Part shown: positions 60,601 through 64,000 of the stretch, piece by piece | Layout: each line of letters opens with the position of its first letter | Numbering within the stretch: position 1 is the first letter of the stretch | Assembly: GCA_027257055.1 (NCBI GenBank) | Contig: JAPVLO010000975.1 | Coordinates: 1-64,000, forward strand | Origin: Cephalopachus bancanus | Lineage: Eukaryota; Chordata; Mammalia; Primates; Tarsiidae | Direction: 5' to 3' | DNA: 64,000 nucleotides | Notes under the pieces: generated by a model | Seen by the model: only the letters and a program-made list of their open reading frames with translations | Told to the model about the DNA's origin: nothing | Databases searched by the model: none | Made by a program: the position numbers and the translations under genes

Positions 60601-61265
60601 CCACTGCCTTCGGACCTGCATCCTTTCTTTTCTGAGTACCCCCTAACCTGCTCTTTTCAGCGAAATGATTGGCAGAACCAGTAGAAAACCAACTTCTTCT
60701 CATTTTCTCTTCTGTAATCCACCTCCAAGTCTAAGGAGATGGTGGAGGGGTGTGGCCCAGAGACCCGTCCACAAAAAACCCTTCATTGATCACACATATC
60801 TTCAAATAATGAATATATTGATCTGCGCTGGAAATGTGTAGGCCTTTCTGTTTGTGAAGATACGGATTATACAACTGAAGTACTGCAATGCACCCCATGT
60901 GAAGGATGAAATTATCTTCCCGAGAACTCATGAACATAAAGTGAAAATCTCTTATAATTCAGAAGATTATTCAGTAACTTGCATTCCTCCCTCACTCACA
61001 GCCTTTACATTTTCTGGGGTGACTGACAGGACCAGGGAATAATATGCCTGTCCTATTTTCTCATCTATTAATAACTACCTTCCTCTCTTCTGTCCTCATC
61101 TTCGTTACCTGTAGGCATTCATGTTGAGAGGAATACACCACTGAAATCATGTTGAGGATGAGTGAGGTCCAGGTGATGGACTACGATACCCTGGGATCAG
61201 GTAAGCCTTGCCATGCACTGGCACCTTCATGGTCATCAGTGGTCTGAAGTCCATCACAAATGTGT

Positions 61266-61355
61266 TCTTGGTGATCCTCAGTCTACCAAGAAAAGAACAA
61301 GTGACACTGAGTGTAAGTGACTGGCACCTTTCTGAGTAAGACACGGCACAAGCAT
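61266..61355 (+). ncRNA. miR-506-family-like stem-loop H
   Basis: Duplicate of E with identical arms and loop. The first differences come right after TCTGAGTAAG (E continues GCACTG, H ACACGG). The 3' arm TGACTGGCACCTTTCTGAGT then AAG is at 61317-61340. The identity against diverged flanks suggests constraint. Confidence 0.8.
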
Positions 61356-61783
61356 GGCTAAATGTGGACGTGCTATCCCACCCACAATGGAAATCCTGTG
61401 CAGTTTTCATCTCTCCATCCAGCACAGCATGAAACCTGAACTCTGAACTTATTCATTCATAAGTGCTAGGGAATATCTTCCTACTTTCTTCTTTCCCTCC
61501 CTGAGTACCCCTTCATCTGCTCTAGGAATGCCTAAATGATTGGAGGATCATTAGAAAACCAGCGTCTTCCCATTCTCTCTTCTATCAGGCAGGATCATTG
61601 CATCCTTTATCTCTATCTTTTCTAACCTGAAGGTGTTCATCTTTTTAGAAATGGGACACTGACATCTAGAGTATGAGGGAGGTTCAATTTGGTACCTACT
61701 GTCTCCTGAGATTAGATAAGGCAGATCAAGGTACCTGCAGCTTCATCGAATCATCAGTCGGATGTCCACCGCCATTTTGCATT

Positions 61784-61866
61784 TGGTGAATCTTACTCTA
61801 GCCAAGAAGAAACCAGTCACTTACAGTCTTAAGATACCCTTCTGGATGGGGAACTGCACCCAGCAT
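61784..61866 (+). ncRNA. miR-506-family-like stem-loop I
   Basis: Duplicate of F with 5' arm TACTCTAGCCAAGAAG (from 61794) and 3' arm TTAAGATACCCTTCTGGATG (from 61829). The change AAA to AGA in the 5' arm faces the change CTTT to CCTT in the 3' arm, which may keep pairing. Confidence 0.66.
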
Positions 61867-62301
61867 GTCAATGTGGAGCTGCTGCCCCATTTGCTTTGCA
61901 ATTTCCTGAAGTTTCATTGCTTCCCTTGTTAGACCATCATGGCTGAACCCTAATCATATTTATTCATCAGTCCCAGGGAATACCTACTTCACTGCGTTCC
62001 CAGATGCATCCCTTCTTCAGTTAGGATTAACTCACTCTATGTGTACCTGAATGGTTGGCAGGACCAGTAGAGCCCAATACATTCCTATATTTCCTTCCTC
62101 TATTAGGGAGTTCTTTATCTCTTCTATCTTTAACTTCTCTAACTTGTATTAATTAGTGTTAGTAATAATGGACCACTGAAATCATCTTGAGGATTCCTTT
62201 GCACGAGGTGACCACATATAATCCTCTGACATCAGGAAAGTCAACTCAAGGCACCTGCATCTCCACCCCATCAGTGGTCAGGAGGTCACCAAAATGTGTT
62301 T

Positions 62302-62391
62302 TTGGCAAGTTATCCTCTACGTAGGACAGAACCAGCAATAGGCAGGAGGTGTCGCCTATTGTCCTTCTGAGTAGGACACCGCACACAGCAT
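62302..62391 (+). ncRNA. miR-506-family-like stem-loop J
   Basis: The 5' arm TATCCTCTACGTAGGACA pairs through TAGGACA with TGTCCTT of the 3' arm GCCTATTGTCCTTCTGAGTA then GG (62354-62375). AATAGGC and GCCTATT form an extra 7-bp top stem not present in G. The 3' end TTCTGAGTAGG is close to the family standard TTCTGAGTAGA. Confidence 0.62.
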
Positions 62392-63901
62392 GCTTTACTG
62401 TGGAGGCATTGCTTGATCTCCACCAAAACCCTCTGCAGCTTTCATTACTCCCCTTAGCACAGCATGAGCCCTGACCCTGATTTGCTTAGTCATGATCCTA
62501 GGGAAAACCTGCTTCAGTGTCCTCCAGTTTGTATCCCTTGCTCAGTCAAGACCCTCTCACCTACCCTCTTTGAACCTGGATGATTGCCCAGAACAGGAGT
62601 GAATTATCTTGGTCCTGCTTCCTTTCCTTCATTTCAAATGGTCTGATGCTCCCTGAAGCTAAAAGGGAACCTCGAGTACACCAAGGGAATCCTTCTTTTC
62701 TTGACACGTTCCTTCAGTTCAAATCCACAGGAAAAGTGTGACCAGACATCCAGAATTTCGTGAGCAACAGAAATACATCAGTAATGGCAGGGTGAAAAAC
62801 TAATTTCCTCCTCGATCTTTTAAGTGGAAACTAAATTTTTAACTCATTTCTGTTGAATTCTACTCTAGGCCCCTTTTGCTCTGATTTTCCTTGAACACAT
62901 CTGAACCAATGGGATGTTGTAAGACAGTATGTGAAGACATATGTGACCCCGAACCAGTTCTCCTGGCTATGACTGGAGCCTCTCTCTCACTCCCACCTGA
63001 AACTAGCAATACTCATGTGACACTTCACATATCATCCTTTTCAACGCTTGACACAATGTAGCAAAGACTCATCTCCTTTCTTTACCAAAGCAAGCTTAAT
63101 AGACGGTGTAAAGACAAGAAATCTGCCTATTCTCTAGGACTCTTACAGGTGTATAAACACCGTGAGGGCTAACATCTAGAAACCAATCACTATATTTTTA
63201 CCCACTTCTCCCCTTTCTTAATTCTGTCATTGGCCGTGGGCTGTTTAACCCACATAGATGATGACAGACGGCTTCCCATCAGGAACAAATGCCAAGGATG
63301 CAGGCTGACATGTAGTGAGAGACTATAGTATATCTCAGAATATTCCATTGATTAAGCTCACGATGTACAATAAAAATAAAGGTAGCCAGAAATAGAAGGA
63401 GATGGGCAACAGGAAGAATTATATATGGGAAATGCTTCCTTACACAGCGGTAATGTACTTGGGACTTTTATGTTGATCTTCTCATATACCCTCACAACAA
63501 ACCCAGGTCATTGAATCTTTTACACACTCACTGACACGGATTTGTTGTAAAGATACATGAGCAAACATGTGAAGATTCTTTTGGATCCTGAAACACAACA
63601 AAGCAGCAAAGATACTCTGTAATCATGACATGAGTGGTGTATATAAGAACAAAATTTGCTTATAACTTGTCCCCTTTACAGTCGACTTTACTACCAGGTA
63701 AGTTAGTCAGTAATTTCATTACCTGCAATTCACCATCACTATTACAATATCTTTTTTTTTTAGTTTGCAGAAAATTTTTTTTACAACGTATTTCTTCATA
63801 ACAAAAGGTCTCCTGATCTTGTTAATTCTGATGCATGAGAGATCAGTACTGGCACAGCTGGCAGCAAATACTTTGAAATTCATGATCAGGAAGGCAGAGT
63901 T

Positions 63902-64000
63902 CTCAAAAGTGTCCCCTTTTGTAACTCATTTATTGAGATAATGTGGAATGAGAATTATTTTAATGCAGCATTTCATTAAAAATGGAGATATCACTGTCTG
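63902..64000. other. Sequence beyond the duplication, unassigned
   Basis: No longer similar to copy A. Nothing recognised before the window ends. Confidence 0.4.

Larger units (their letters stand above)
60545..63185 (+). repeat. MicroRNA-bearing tandem block III
   Basis: Same layout as block II: a partial unit, the foreign stretch, then three units with stem-loops at 61266, 61784 and 62302 (spacing 514-517 bp) and the shared flank. Confidence 0.88.
57656..63901 (+). repeat. Segmental duplication copy B
   Basis: Direct counterpart of 50735-57055 with the same order of features: single-copy-like part, purine tract, microRNA block III and flank. The paired positions show the relation clearly, for example CATTTGAAGATCACTTCATT near 57900 and its partner near 50980. 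Confidence 0.93.

Noticed and set aside
54252..61425. Paired 92-codon minus-strand open frames at 54252-54530 and 61147-61425, with AG and GT signals nearby.
   Set aside because: They lie antisense to stem-loops E and H, and are alike simply because the DNA is duplicated. Other tandem units have stops in the same frame, and no protein family was recognised.

Overview
The window is mammalian X-type DNA, most likely from a strepsirrhine primate. The organism call rests on many Alu elements (7SL-derived dimers with oligo-dT heads on this strand). Their shared variant reads CAGGCTGAGCCACCGAGCCC instead of the usual human-type sequence, and several have perfect target-site duplications. L1s are abundant and there are several ERVs and LTRs. 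No intact protein gene is present; long open frames are L1, ERV or Alu sequence. Human gene and microRNA comparisons below are from memory, since no search could be run.

Left part (1-20 kb, minus strand): exons 4, 5, 6, 7 and 8 of GABRQ (GABA-A receptor theta subunit, Xq28 in human), in order with canonical splice sites. Exons 5 and 6 keep the exact family lengths (83 and 138 bp). Exon 4 has a frameshift and stop, and exon 8 has lost part of TM2 and is frameshifted, so the locus reads as a unitary pseudogene. Its seventh intron is swollen to about 13 kb by a provirus (LTRs at 2826 and 13991) that itself took in a long L1, Alus and a hAT transposon.

Middle (20-43 kb): layers of retroelements. 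These include two L1s inverted by twin priming, a class II ERV fragment with a Lys-type primer-binding site, a roughly 7.1 kb class I provirus inside an older L1, a class II solo LTR with a 6-bp target duplication, and many Alus.

Right part (43-64 kb): the most notable region. A tandem unit of about 0.50-0.55 kb recurs in three blocks (43.06-46.23, 53.64-56.33 and 60.55-63.19 kb). The second and third blocks lie in a direct duplication of about 6.3 kb (50.74-57.06 and 57.66-63.90 kb). Each full unit carries a plus-strand stem-loop of about 85-95 nt whose 3' arm resembles the X-linked miR-506/513/514 family (for example CACCTTTCTGAGTAAGG). Ten stem-loops are visible: one single plus three triads. 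One is split by an Alu. One duplicated stem-loop is identical over 87 nt between copies, while the adjoining 53 nt differ at 11 positions. I interpret this as a lineage-specific, rapidly evolving X-linked microRNA cluster next to a dead GABRQ gene. Expression and processing cannot be seen from sequence.
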